A DNA stretch of 64,000 bases, from the NCBI RefSeq assembly GCF_002575655.3, contig NC_053035.3:505640601-505704600 (forward strand), written 5' to 3'. A model generated the notes under the pieces. The model did no database searches and was not told the origin of the DNA. It worked only from the letters and a program-made list of their open reading frames with translations. This DNA comes from Aegilops tauschii subsp. strangulata. Taxonomy: Eukaryota; Streptophyta; Magnoliopsida; Poales; Poaceae. Both the position numbers and the translations under genes were made by a program. This document shows, piece after piece, positions 7,985 through 19,503 of this stretch (position 1 is the stretch's first letter; every line of letters starts with the position of its first letter).

Positions 7985-10900
7985 TTAATTCATCCACAAC
8001 TTTAGGACCCTGTCTTTGCCACCAGAGACAACCTTCTCGCCGTCGGGGCTCCAGTCCACGGCGTACACCTCGTCCGCGTGCCCTGGCAGGTCCTGCTTCA
8101 GCTTGCGCGCACGGATATCCCACACCTGATTCATGTCATGTCATCAACCAATCGACAAGCACAAAATGCATCATCTTCATCTTCATCTTCTTCTCTACTC
8201 CAATGACACGATGAAATGCCAACAAAAACATAACATTACATACCTTTAGGGTCGAATCCTTGCTTCCACTCAGTAGGAGCCGACTGTCGGCGGACCAGCT
8301 ATACAAAAGACAACCATCATGTTAGATTGTTATACGCATCAGATATCCATGTGAAACTAAACTGGCAATGTATATGTTTCTAGACTAGAGAAGAAAGGCT
8401 CCTGCTGCTGCTGCTGACCTGATCTGGTACACATCCGCGACATGCCCTCGGAAAGCTGCGACAAACTTGCCCGTGATGCCGTTCCACAGCTTGACTGATT
8501 TGTCAAAGGAGGCACTCGCCAGCCACTGCCCGTCAGGGGAGAAGTAGACATGGTTCACCACCTGCATGCACAAAGCAAAACAGACAGCGCAAACAGTTGT
8601 AAGCAGAGCTTCAGCCAAATGAGTTGCCTTGCCTTGCTCGAATGCAAAGCCATGGCTCACACAAAGTTCTAACAATTTCAACACTCCTCTGTTTTTCTTT
8701 CTGAATGGTTTTTTGTGTGACGACTCGGTTGAGTTAACGTCAGAGATTCATTGTTATGTCCAAGTTACAGGGGGTGGGGGAGCGCAAAAGACTAATATCA
8801 TAATATACCTTCTGATGACCAGTCATGCGAGCTTTCGGCTGTTTGCTAATCGTTGGTTCCCAAAGAAACATAGTAAAATCATCTGAACCAGAGACCAGCC
8901 TCTCAGGAGCATTACCCCTCATCTTCTCATATCTTGCAAGAGCTGCCTAAACATGCAAAGCTGTCAGTTGTACAGTCTCGCTTCCAAAGTTTTACCATAA
9001 GAATAATGTCAATCAATCAGCTTAAGTAAAATCTAATTCATCGTTCCGGCAAGCATAATAAATTTCTAAACAAATTGTGCCACACGTGAACTTACCTCTT
9101 TCATTTCCTCTGGACTTGAAAATGTCTTGCCGGTATGGTCATATGCCCCAGTGCGGAGAACATATTCTGTGCTCAAGGCAAGCGAATTTACCCAGTGCCC
9201 ATGACCCTGAATACACAAAAATAAAATTATGTAAAAAATGAATAGCAAAAACTTAATATGGGATGGTTTCACCACAAAAAGAAAAAATGGGATCGCTGAT
9301 TTGATAGTGTGATAACAACTCATGGAACACGACGTCAAGTGCACGCTAAAATCACAATGAAAATCAGTTGAAAAGCATTCGACAAACTCAATTCACCCAC
9401 GACAGAGTTCATAGCTCACAACTGAAGGATCTCTACTTGGTGCTGGTATACTGGTCACAACGTACATATTAAATATTAAAACACAAATGAAAAGCAGAGT
9501 TGAGAAACCAGAGCAAGATCTACTCATAGCATGCAGGTACAAAAGTTTTTAGGGTTAATTCGATATGTGCCATTGCCAACTTTGATTATTTGAAAAATAG
9601 CACTGCAAAAAGGCTTACGGAAATGCCACTGCCAACACTTGGATAGATCAATAAATGCCAATAAGGATGTCGCATATAATCGAATAAACCCTTTTTTAGA
9701 GTGGAATTTTTTCGTAGGTGGATTTGTTCGATTAAGCGAAGTTGATAGTGGCAAGTGAAATAACAAAATTTTACAAAGCTTTTATAGTCTACATGCATAG
9801 AAGAACAAGTGAAATAACCATGGTCGGTTGATATGCTGTTGGTATTAGCATACAGGCCATAAACATGAGCCTATTCTGATGATGACTAGCAGCCCAGCAT
9901 GACACAAATCTGACAGTCTAGTGCGCTATGGTCAGCCTCCTCAAGTGTTCCACTCCGCCCATGAAACTAGGTGGATTGGCAGGATCAATCTAGTAGATAC
10001 TTGAGTTCAAACCCTATACCTTGAGATGGAGGTCTATGGGAACCTAACGCCCAGTTATGTCCTAAACTTTTGCCGATATGACCCTCTTCCTAACAGGGCT
10101 GAACATGAACGTTATAAACTGACACCCTACTGAAGATGAAAGTTATATGCTCAACGGAACACATAATTTGCAAAGGACAAGACACTTCTACAAGCTGTTC
10201 ACTTCAAGACTGACTTCATCATATCTCGTTGGTTGAAAAAAACAGAACTTGTTTAACAATTTTTACACTGTGACAACAAGTTGGGTGAGAGACTGGCTAA
10301 ACACATTCCGCTACAAGAATTCTCATCTACGAAGAAATCTTCCAAGTAACTCCTTGGGTAATATCCTTGTGTCTTGTGAATGCAAAATTTGAATATCTAA
10401 GCAAACATGGCGACATCAATAACAATGATACCAAATTACAATATGAGTGATTAATAATTGAGATGACAAAGACGGCTACAAAGGGAATTTCTGACCAACC
10501 TCAATACCGTTATTCATTCCCATAGCCAATCAAAAAAAGAAGGTGGACTGGTGTTGACATTTAGTCAGAAAGTTGACCAGGCATGTTATTGGCCATTAAT
10601 GTAGTTACACAAGTTGGACAGATCCTACTTTGATAATAACAACATGACATGACTTGAAAGGCATACATACAGTGGGTTGAAAAAAGAACATTGATTTCAT
10701 TATTGTGCATAAGCATTTGCAGAAGAATATGCTTGGAATTGTTAACATTACCTGCAGTGTTTTGACCAACTTGCCCTGAGTAGTTTCCCATACTTTGATT
10801 AAACAATCTTCAGAACTGCAGTAGAAAGACATTATTTTCAGAATTGTATATGTAATATATTACCTGAAGTGGGGAAATTCATAAACGCTATTTGTGACAA

Positions 10901-13368
10901 CACTAGACACTTATGGTCTAGGATGTACGTGATTCAGAATATGCTTTCAGTTAATGGCTTTAGCCATCTAGGGTGCCGGGAGTGTCAGTCAACCGCTTTG
11001 CCAACAACTGTGGCTATAAGGATTTAAGAACGAATAAAAGTAAAAATAACAAGGAGCTGATGAACCAGCGAAAGTAACCTACCCGCAACAACATATATGC
11101 TTACCGCTACAGGGTACATTTTGTTCTTGTTGACAACAATTATCCGAAGAGAAAATGCCAAGTATTATTATACAGTTATAAGCTTATACATCGTCTTCCA
11201 CACATCACGTATCAGAAAGCCAAACAATAGTGTTTTACTACACAAATAGTACGCATACAGTTTCTTTTACTGGAAGAAGAAAAAGGCCTACCAAGTAATA
11301 ATCTTACCCTGTATATATCAAACCGTCTCCACCCCACTTGACACAGGTCACAGCATTGGTGTGACCTGAAAGGGAAATAACACACTTCTTCGTGGTAATG
11401 TCCCAAATTCGTGCATCACCATCTTTACTTGCACTTACAAAACGGCGGGAAGGAGATTGCAAATGAACTGGCTCCCAAGATACAGCAGTAATCCACTTTC
11501 TATGTCCCTATTGTAAAAACACCAGAATGAATGACTAGATGTAGCAAGAGTGTTAAAACATATGCAAGATCTAAATTTGATATGGACATCCTCTTTCTAG
11601 CAATCTGCGGTAGGAAATTCCGTCTACTACGAAAGAAACGAACTTGTAGTTCTTGCTAACTAGCATTTATTTTGGTAAATGGTTCATAGCAAATTCTCAC
11701 TTGATGATAAGGATATAACGGAGTGTGATGTGCAAATGAAGAAATGAGATAAAATCTTATTCGATCTTACAGTAGATTCTAGAAGTCAGAAAATAAAGAA
11801 ATGTGCAATCTTACCGTAAGAGGAGCGCCCAATTGATTGCCTGTTTTGGGGTCCCATAATATAAGCTCTCCTGACTTGCTTCCACTAACAAGATGTTTCC
11901 CATCAGGTGACCATGCAATGCAGAGAACCCAATTTTTGTGGCCTACAAAATACAGGGTTATTTCATAACACTTTCAACACAGCGACAATATCACCCAGCC
12001 AAAAGGAGTGCAGATGTGCGAATGGAACTAGCTGAAAGAGTGATAAGAGTCCCAGAAGAGATGAGAAAGACAATCAAATTTTAGCATCATAATAATGTTA
12101 CAAGAGCTAGCTAGCAGAGGCAAAGAAAGATGAATTCCCATTACAGACAGAGACAGTATATCAGCAGCAGAATGTAACAAGCATAGTTATTAGCATAGAG
12201 AATGGGCAGAAAGAATTCAAGGTAAGAAACGGACTGACTGACCTTTGCATGTGTACAATGGGGTCTGTGTGCTGAGGTCCCAGAAGCGAACAGTGGTGTC
12301 GCCTGAACCACTAGCCAGACATCTCCCGTCGGGGCTGAAAGAAACGGCCAATACAGCCTCCGTGTGGCCTGCAGGCAGACGGTAAGATTGTCATCATTCC
12401 TTGCTACTCACAAGCAAGCAGAGCAGAGACAGACGGTAAGATTGTCATCATTCCTTGCTACTCACAAGCAAGCAGAGCAGAGACAGAAGCAGAAGCAGAA
12501 GCAGAAGCATGGATGGGACGGGATGGAAGTAGCGAGGTACCTGCGATTGTTGCTGAGCATCGGTTGACGGGCCTGATGCGGAAGACGGCCTGCGGCTGGT
12601 AGACGATGCGCAGGGTGACCTCCGCGGTGGCTTCAAATCAAATCAAATCAAAATCAAATTGTTGATTTGAGAAGGAAGGAAGGAAGATTGATTGGTTGTT
12701 GATTACTCCCTCCGTTTCATTATCTAAGGTGTATTATTTTCGGCACGGTGACCAAGTCGCATAATTATAGACATGTTAGGACAAAATTACCCTTGACAAA
12801 TTTATTGAATAGTGAAGTAAATCAGTTAGTCCAGGAAAGTAAGAGATACATGCAATCGACATAGAAATAGTTTCCTTGTTTTGCTACAAAGAGAGATATA
12901 GACACTTTCCTTTATCTGGAGGGCTAACAAGGGAATTATGAGGAATTACAAGAGATGCACCTTACATTCTGGAATTTTATGAATATAAACAAATAGACCT
13001 TATCAAAAAACAAATGCTATTCTACTGACTGACTGACTGACCGTTGTTGCGTTGCATGAAGGCGCCGAGCTGGAGGGAGAGCTCCTCATCGCCGACGTAG
13101 AAGGCGTAGGGAAGCTTGTCCTCCTTTTGCGTTGCATTGCATATTTGCATCAGGTGAGGTAGGAAAAAGAAGAGAGAGAGCAAGAAGAAGAAAAGAAGAA
13201 GAAGAAGCAAATACGTACGTTGTGTAGGAGTTGGTTGACGATGTCCTGCAGCTGCGGCGGTCCGACGTTGTGCGGCAGGTAGAGCGCCGCGCCCAGCTGC
13301 TCCCCCTCCGCGCTCACCAGCTGGCACATCACGCTTCCGCTGCTGCCGTTGCCGCCGGCGCCGTCCAT
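7985..13368 (-). CDS. NLE: Notchless-like WD40 protein (NLE), 60S ribosome assembly factor
   Basis: Twelve exons join in phase to 475 residues: 13368-13219, 13123-13042, 12630-12541, 12368-12243, 11942-11815, 11507-11308, 10815-10752, 9206-9096, 8946-8809, 8561-8419, 8298-8244 and 8125-7985. Residues 1-~90 form the NLE domain ([32 protein letters not shown]); the rest is an eight-bladed WD40 propeller with clear repeats such as [22 protein letters not shown] and [19 protein letters not shown]. In yeast (Rsa4) and plants this protein binds the Rea1/Midasin AAA ATPase through the NLE domain and helps release assembly factors from pre-60S particles in the nucleolus. All introns are GT-AG. The gene lies head to head with LSM8. 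Nothing looks broken, and length matches the family. Confidence 0.95.
9551..9692. mobile_element. Short MITE in NLE intron
   Basis: About 142 bp whose ends are inverted copies: AGGGTTAATTCGATATGTGC on the left and the reverse complement of GCATATAATCGAATAAACCCT on the right. It lies in the 1.5-kb intron between exons 7 and 8. A run of T on both sides may be the target duplication. Confidence 0.55.
12377..12484. repeat. 54-bp tandem duplication in NLE intron
   Basis: The segment starting AGACGGTAAGATTGTC occurs twice with period 54 (12377-12430 and 12431-12484), followed by short AGCAGA repeats. It is intronic, between exons 3 and 4. Confidence 0.85.
12706..12985. mobile_element. Degenerate Stowaway-type MITE in NLE intron
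   Basis: It begins at a TA dinucleotide with CTCCCTCCGTTTC, the Stowaway terminal motif. The far end shows only a weak match (GCACCTTACATTCTGGA around 12957) to the reverse complement of the start, so the right terminus is decayed and its border is approximate. Confidence 0.5.
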
Positions 13369-13701
13369 CTCTCTTTCTTTTCTTTTCTTTTCTTTTTCTT
13401 GTCGCTCCTGGATGAGAGGGGAGGGGCGAAGCGGCGGCGGCGGCGGAGGAGGAAGAAGACGAGGGAGGTCTGCTCTGCTCTGTTTGGGTCGGGTCGGGTC
13501 GTCCGTCGCAGGTTGCTTGCTAATAATAACAGAAGAAGACGGCCCAGCCCATCACAGCCCACCAAGTCTCTTTCTTTCTTGTTGGTCTGATGAAGTGAAC
13601 TGAGGGAACCCTAGCTCGCTCGCCTCCGGCCGCCCTCGATTCCTCTATTCGATTCGACCAGCGCCGCCGCCGAAGCCCGAGGAGGAGAGGAGGAAAGGGG
13701 G
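13369..13701. promoter_or_regulatory. Shared bidirectional promoter of NLE and LSM8
   Basis: Only 333 bp separate the two divergent start codons. Three site II-type motifs (TGGGCC or TGGGCT on the minus strand) lie at 13541-13546, 13546-13551 and 13556-13561. A telo-box core AACCCTAG lies at 13607-13614. In plants, site II plus telo-box is the known signature of growth-linked ribosome and RNA-processing genes. No TATA box is evident. CT-rich tracts lie on both sides. Confidence 0.65.
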
Positions 13702-15425
13702 ATGGCGTCCGTGGGGCCGACGCTCGAGTCCCTCGTCGACCGTGAGTCTCTCTGCCCTTCCTTCCTCCCTCCACCTAGCTTGTTTCAATTTCCTTGGATT
13801 TCCTCCACTCAACTCTTTTCTCCTTGTTCCAATCTTTTTCTTTTCTGTATGTATGTATGTATGTATGTAGAGGTGATCTCCGTCATCACCAACGACGGCC
13901 GCAACATCGTGGTAAGCTCCATCTACTTATCTCTTTTCTTTTCTTGGCCCCGCCCGCCATTGCTATTGCTGCCTCTGCTCTGCTCTGCTTCATAACAAAA
14001 AAAATTCTTCTTTCTTGTTGTCTCCAGGGGACTCTTCGGGGGTTCGACCAGGCCACCAACATCATCCTCGACGAGTCCCACGAGAGGGTCTACTCCACTA
14101 AGGTAATACACCTCACTACCTACCTTGCCTTGCCTTGCCTTGCCTTGTACTCAATTACTAGCTATCCTTTTTATTACCCATATAACATACACTACATACC
14201 TAGACAGAGAGAAACAATTCTAGTCTAGGAGGTAGATATATAGAGGTGCTTCCAAATTCTGAGAGGGAGGGAGGGAGGGAGGGACGAATATAATTGATGC
14301 TTGCAAAATTACCAGGCCTTGTTCTGCCCTCGTAACTACACTATTATTCATTTCCTTTATTTATTTATTTATTGCCTTCAAGGACACAAGAATTGGTATA
14401 TGTATGTATGTACATAATTGACCAACAACCTGCCTGCCTGCCTCTGCTTCACCCCTTAGCTCATATGCTTACAATGTACAAGTTCTAGGATACAAGAAAC
14501 AGGCTTTCTTGTGACCGACCGACCGACGCAGCTTGCTTGCTTGATGAGAAATTCGGAAATCCGATAAAGCACTCTATTCTATCCACAAAGTTGTACAGGC
14601 GCAGACCTTCTTGTGATCCACTTGTTGACCTACGGCGCCACAGAATTAATTACTGAGGTGGCCTTTTTCTCATGTTATCCAAGGAGGAATGTTCAATCTA
14701 GCCATGTCACTTACGCTTTACCGTGCAGTTTTATGTATACATGAGGGAGGGTCTTCTCATGTACTAGGTCCAAGGATTACTCCGCTTTTCTCTTCTCTTG
14801 CATACCTCTACCTCTACTGCTTATTTCTTCACAAAAGGTGTCATGCTAGTTATTTAGTAAGCTTACTGTGTGTGCTCTGCTCTGCTCTGCTCTGCTGCCC
14901 CGGTTTTATGAAATCAACTTTTCAGCCCCATCCTTTTTTCCTCTGTTTGCCAATGTGGTGATCGGTTTCCCAGTTTCGGTGTTTCTGTTAGGCTCCTTTT
15001 TGTAACCATCAAGGTTTTGGCATATGGAAATCCTACAAGACTTGCTGTCTTTCTTGCATAAATAAATAAATTATACTAGCTAGTTCCTTGGGCACTGACT
15101 CTTCTTGTTGAGTTTTATTTATACCCTCCCTGTCAATCTCCCTGCTGACAGACACTGTGTTGTGTTGCAGGAGGGAGTACAGCAGCTTGTCCTCGGACTG
15201 TACATCATCAGGGGCGACAACATGTGCGTAGTGCCCCTTTCACTTGTGTGATATGTACTATGCATTAACTGCATTTTTTGTATGTATGTATGTATGTATG
15301 TAAAAATGAAGCTGTTTGTTGACGGCGTATGCAGAGGCGTGGTGGGTGAGGTGGACGAGGAGCTGGACGCGGCGCTGGACATGTCCAAGCTGAGAGCGCA
15401 GCCCCTCAAGCCGGTCATCCACTGA
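13702..15425 (+). CDS. LSM8: U6 snRNA-associated Sm-like protein LSm8
   Basis: Five exons, 13702-13741, 13871-13911, 14028-14102, 15171-15223 and 15335-15425, give 99 residues. The Sm fold is complete: Sm1 covers VISVITNDGRNIVGTLRGFDQATNIILDE, and Sm2 covers LYIIRGDNIGVVGEVDEELD. LSm8 defines the nuclear LSm2-8 ring that binds the 3' oligo-U of U6 snRNA in pre-mRNA splicing, unlike LSm1, which makes the cytoplasmic decay ring. The DNIGVVGE box and C-terminal extension point to LSm8 rather than another Sm protein. All introns are GT-AG, and phase was checked at each join. The long third intron contains several simple repeats. Transcription probably starts in the region shared with NLE. Confidence 0.95.
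13845..13870. repeat. (GTAT)n microsatellite at the LSM8 intron 1 acceptor
   Basis: Six or so TATG/GTAT units run right up to the splice acceptor TAG of exon 2. A similar run lies at 15280-15301 in intron 4, also near an exon. Confidence 0.8.
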
Positions 15426-15934
15426 AGATGATGAAATGTTCTATCGATCTGATCCTGATCGCGCAAGCCGAAGCTGATGTTGTTCAGTCAATCTGTACCG
15501 TAGGTTAATCGATTGATCGCTCACTCATATCTCGTATCTCATATCATGGACCCTTGTATGATGAAAAAAACAGGGTTTGCTGCGTCGATGGACCGGTCAT
15601 GTTCTTCTATGAGAGAGAGAGATACATGCATCTCTGTGCACGTAAGTAATGAATGAATGAATGAATGAAGTAGGCAATTGATGTTGGAAGCTACATTGAT
15701 ATTATGATGATCCATTTAGTTGACAGCAGAGAAGAGAAATCGTCGAAAGGAAATTGAAATCGATTTTTTACACAGGTACTCCGTAGTAAATATACACTAT
15801 GTATGTGTGTAGATGATACACATTTGCTTGCATTGCATTGCATGTGAGCAGATATATCTAGTTGATAGATAGATAGGTAGGTATAGGTAAAAAAAGGTGG
15901 ATGATGGTGCTCCGGCTCCGGCTCCGGTGGTGGT
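15426..15934. other. Intergenic region between convergent LSM8 and CAP gene 3' ends
   Basis: It holds both 3' UTRs and simple repeats, (GAAT)n at about 15645-15668 and GATA-rich sequence at about 15862-15888. No additional gene is seen. Confidence 0.6.
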
Positions 15935-16867
15935 TCAGGAGGGGTTGGAGGCGCCGGCGGTGGTGGCGTTGGGCCTAACGGCGCTGTAGTTGCAGGAGAT
16001 GAAGAACTGGCCCTGGCGGGGGCCGCTGAGGCAGGGGGCGCGGCCGCAGCCGACGAAGTGGTACGTCTTCTCGATCATGATGACGAAGTGGCCGCAGTCG
16101 CGGAAGTCGTGGCCGGAGGTGCAGTGCTTGGTGCCCTTCTCGTAGATGTACTCCTCCCTCTCCCAGCTGCACAGCGCGTCCTCCGCGGTGCCGTTGTTGC
16201 CCACGAAGAAGCACTCGCCGTAGCCCAGCGGATGGGCCTGCGGCGAGTGCCGGGCCTGGTCGCAGTCCTGCTGTATCTGCGCCGCCCACCGCCGCGCGTA
16301 CAGGGCCAGCGTCTTGTCCCACGCCAGCGTCGGCGCGTCGTACTTGGCGCGCACCTTGTTGTGCTCGTTCACAAACTCGCGGGACATGCCCTTGTAGAAC
16401 CCCGCCCCCGGCGGGGGCGGTGGTGCTCCTGCTCCTGCTGGAGACGATGCTGGTCCTGCTCCTGCTGGAGACGATGATGGTGTTGTTGTTGCTGCTGCTC
16501 CTGCTCCTGCTGGAGACGATGCTGGTGTTGCTGCTGCTCCTGCTCCTGCTGGATAGGACGATGATGACGATGATGGTGTTGCTCCTGCTCCTGCTGGAGA
16601 GGACGATGATGGTGTTGCTGGAGACGATGATGATGGCGACGATGCCTGCTGCTGTTGTTGGTCGCTCGTCGGTTCGCTGCTGCTGGTGGTGGTGGAGGTG
16701 GTGTCGGCGGCCGTGCTGGTGGTGGTGGAGGTGGTGTCGGCGGCCGTGCTGCTGGTGGTGGAGGTGGTGTCGGCGGCGGCCGTGCCCAGGAGGAGGAGGA
16801 GGAGGAGCAGTACGTGTGGTAGAGCAGGTGGTGGTGGTGCGGCGAGGAGGAGCGTCGTCCGCGCCAT
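15935..16867 (-). CDS. CAP superfamily (PR-1-like) secreted protein with mucin-like linker
   Basis: A single-exon gene of 310 residues, started at the ATG at 16867 (an in-frame upstream TTG is not used). Residues 1-~27 are a signal peptide (LLLLLLLL then GTAAA). Residues ~28-150 are low complexity: three TAADTTSTT units, polyGln, then Ser/Pro and PAGAG repeats, a pattern expected to carry O-glycans as in arabinogalactan proteins. The CAP domain begins near residue 163 (FVNEHNKVRAKYDAPTLAWD) and holds eight cysteines and an NGT glycosylation site. PR-1 proteins act in the apoplast, binding sterols or yielding defence peptides. Oddly, the usual HYTQVVW signature is replaced by HFVIMIEKTY and GENLF by YGECFFV, so ligand binding may differ. 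The histidines and glutamate thought to hold metal are still present. Confidence 0.88.
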   Translation of the reverse strand: MARTTLLLAAPPPPALPHVLLLLLLLLGTAAADTTSTTSSTAADTTSTTTSTAADTTSTTTSSSEPTSDQQQQQASSPSSSSPATPSSSSPAGAGATPSSSSSSYPAGAGAAATPASSPAGAGAAATTTPSSSPAGAGPASSPAGAGAPPPPPGAGFYKGMSREFVNEHNKVRAKYDAPTLAWDKTLALYARRWAAQIQQDCDQARHSPQAHPLGYGECFFVGNNGTAEDALCSWEREEYIYEKGTKHCTSGHDFRDCGHFVIMIEKTYHFVGCGRAPCLSGPRQGQFFISCNYSAVRPNATTAGASNPS

Positions 16868-17089
16868 TGCCGCCGGCCTCTCTCTCAAATCCCAATGCCG
16901 ACGTACGGATGTCGATGCAACTGTTTGATAGCTACTATATCACCACCAAAGGAGGAGTGGAGAGGAGAGGAAAGGAGGTTGGTTGGCCGGCCGGCGTCCA
17001 TGCTATTGCTAGCTACCTCACCTTTTTTTGACGTGCATGCATGCATGACATACAAACCGGAACTTGCTTATTTTGGACACCATATCACC
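16868..17089 (-). promoter_or_regulatory. Proximal promoter of the CAP gene
   Basis: Contains GGCCGGCC (about 16986-16993) and a CATGCATGCATG run (about 17036-17047) that includes RY-type CATGCA motifs. The LINE insertion begins about 230 bp upstream of the ATG, so native upstream sequence has been displaced. Confidence 0.4.
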
Positions 17090-17149
17090 ATCAACTAATA
17101 ACCGGCTCCTGGTAAACATTTTCATCTTGAAACGAGAGGTTAAACGAAG

Positions 17150-18008
17150 ATGACAATATCGATCTGTGTAGAGAGTTTAGTGAGACGCAAGCGAAGGAAG
17201 CTTTGTTTGCAATGGACTCTAATAGAGCCCCTGGACCAGATAATATCCCTGCTGGGTTTTATCAGGCATGCTCGGAGATTGTCAAGGACGATATTATGTC
17301 CTTGTTCAAGCACTTTCATAATGGGACACTGGATGTCCAGCGTCTCAACTATGGCGTTATCACCCTCGCCTTCCCAAGATATCCGGCCGGGGCTGATAGG
17401 ATTCAGCAATTCCGTTGACAATCTAGCTAAGTATAAGCTGTTAACTAAGCTGTTAACTAAGGCGTTGCGTTGTCCATATAAGCTGTTAACTAAGGCGTTA
17501 GATCGACAGCTAGCTAAGTATGCCGACAAGTTAATTAGCCCTACCCAGAATGCCTTTGCTAAAGGAAGAAATATCATGGACGGTGTGCTATCTCTGTATG
17601 ATTGGGATTTTCTCCTCGAATGTCGTAAACTCCGAGGATTTAGTGATACCTGGTGCGGATGGATCAAGCTGATTCTCCATAATTGCACGGTTAGCATCAA
17701 GCTTAACAATTGTGTGGGGCCATATTTTTAAAGTGCCAAAGGAGCGCGTCAGGGTGACCCCCATTCTCCTTTGCTCTTTAATCTAGCTGCTGATTGCCTC
17801 ACTAAGATGATAAAGAATGCCCAAAAAATAACCTGGTGGTGGGCATGGCACCTGACCTCATCCCTAATGGTGTGGCCCTACTTCAATGCGTGGATGATAC
17901 TATCATCTGCCTAGATCATGATGTTGACAAGGCAGTTAATTTGAAGTTGCTGCTCTACATATTTGAAATGATGTCCGGGCTTAGGGTTAATTTTCAGAAA
18001 AGTGAGAT
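17150..18008 (+). pseudogene. LINE reverse transcriptase, N-terminal half, broken
   Basis: Frames shift but the reverse transcriptase core of plant LINEs can be followed. There is NRAPGPDNIPAGFYQ (about 17215), then SPTQNAFAKGRNIMDGV, HQGDPHSPLLFNLAADC (after a stop) and LLQCVDDTIICLDHD. The last corresponds to the catalytic YADD box, here CVDD. A short sequence, AAGCTGTTAACTAAGGCGTT, is repeated locally at about 17437-17500 and adds to the disruption. Catalytic activity is excluded by stops and frameshifts. Confidence 0.75.
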
Positions 18009-18011
18009 CTT

Positions 18012-19500
18012 CACTAGTAGAAAAAGAGGCTTCCATACGCCCCCATTAGTCCCCAAAATAATGGAACCGCGACCAAAGGGGTCTTTAGTCGCGGTTCGGG
18101 AGGAGACCCGCGACCAACTATCTGGGCCCAGCGCGCGCTGGCGGACGGGAGGGGCTTTAGTCGCGGTTGGCCTGGCCAACCGGGACTAAAGGTCCTCGGG
18201 CTGGCCCGAAGGCCTTTAGTCGCGGTTGGCCAGACCAACCGGGACTAAAGGTTAGACCTTTAGCCCCGGTTGGTGCCACCAACCGGTACTAATGGGATTT
18301 GAGGCATTAGTACCGGTTCATGGCACGAACCGGTACTAAAGGCCTCATTTTCAAACTCTACCCCCCCGGATCGCCTTTTCAGTTTTAGAAAAAACAAAAG
18401 AAAATGATGGAAATGTCAAAAAAATAAAATAAAATAAGTTTCCCATGTGATATGTGGTCTAGTTGTTGGGAAAATTAACAAATATGAATTTCGACTTTAT
18501 TTGCAAAATCTCTCTGGAATTTCTTAAAATGGGCATAACTTTTGCATACGAACTCGGATGAAAAAGTTTTTTATATGAAAAATCATCTACTCGAAAAGTT
18601 ACATCCGAATTTAACAGTTACATCCGAATTTAACAGGGGAACCCCGTTAAACATTTTCAAAATCCTCAAAAACCTAACAGAAAAAAAGATACGGGGCTTT
18701 TAAGATCTGGAGAGGCAAAAAAATTCAAAAAAATTCAAATTGTGGTCAAACTGTGGTCAAACAATGGTCAAACTAATTATTCTAGAATATTAGTGTTACT
18801 AAATAATTATTTCAGTTTTTTTAAATTTTGGTCAAATCTGGTGAAACAGTGGTCAAACAGTGGTCAAACTAATTATTCCAGAAATATTAGTGTTACTAAA
18901 TAATTATTGTTTTTTAAAACAATAGTTTCAAACTCAAACAGTGAAATGTGTCACTTCATGCTCAAGCTAAATTCCTGAGGGTTAATAGAATTGACATCCT
19001 ACTATTGTCAGGAAAACAACAAGTGCGGACTTGGAAACGAGGGAGAATAGAACCCGGAAGTTAAGCGTGCTCAGGCTGGAGTAGTGAGAGGATGGGTGAC
19101 CGTCCGGGAAGTTAGATGATTTGGAATGATGAGGGGTGATTAGAGATTAGAGGATAAATTGAGCAGTGATGAGGGGTGGTGATTAGAGATTAGAGGTTAA
19201 AATAATTCAGAAATTTGAAAATAAAAAAAAATAAAAAAATTCGCAAAAAAAACCAGGTTTAGGGGGGCTAAAACCCTAAACCTGCGGAGGAGGCCTTTAG
19301 TCCCGGTTAGCCACGAGAACCGGGACTAAAGGTCCTCCGCCCCGACGGACTCCTGGCGCCCACGTGGACGGGCCTTTAGTCGCGGTTCGTAAGAGGCGCG
19401 ACTAAAGGGGGGCCTTTAGTCGCGCATATTTAGTCCCGGTTGCACAGCCGGGATTAATGGCCTTTGCGAACCGGGACTAAAGGCCTATTCTCTACCAGTG
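18012..19500. mobile_element. Non-autonomous CACTA element (1,489 bp) inside the LINE
   Basis: The ends are CACTAGTAGAAAAAGAGGC and the reverse complement CACTGGTAGAGAATAGGCC, flanked by the 3-bp duplication CTT (18009-18011, 19501-19503). This fits En/Spm (CACTA) elements. Subterminal regions are packed with TTAGTC(C/G)CGGTT and its inverse. There is no transposase gene. The LINE reading resumes exactly after the second CTT. Its middle (about 18340-19210) is shared with the element at 33316-35211. Confidence 0.9.
19049..19114 (+). ncRNA. 5S rRNA-derived segment within the CACTA element (not a functional gene)
   Basis: About 66 bp align by eye with the plant 5S rRNA internal promoter region: GAAGTTAAGCGTGCT, then GGCTGGAGTAGT, then GGATGGGTGACC and CGGGAAGT, in correct order and spacing. 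These are the A-box, intermediate element and C-box used by TFIIIA and Pol III. The 5' part of 5S rRNA and its 3' end are missing. Cassandra retrotransposons also carry 5S-derived sequence, so the immediate donor is uncertain. Confidence 0.6.
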
Positions 19501-19503
19501 CTT

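Noticed and set aside
16420..17031. 203-codon plus-strand ORF rich in Leu, Thr and Met
   Set aside because: It is the reverse of the Ser/Pro/Ala-rich linker of the CAP gene and has no independent start context or domain.
19049..19114. Functional 5S rRNA gene
   Set aside because: The first third and the 3' end of 5S rRNA are missing, and the segment is embedded in a CACTA element twice.
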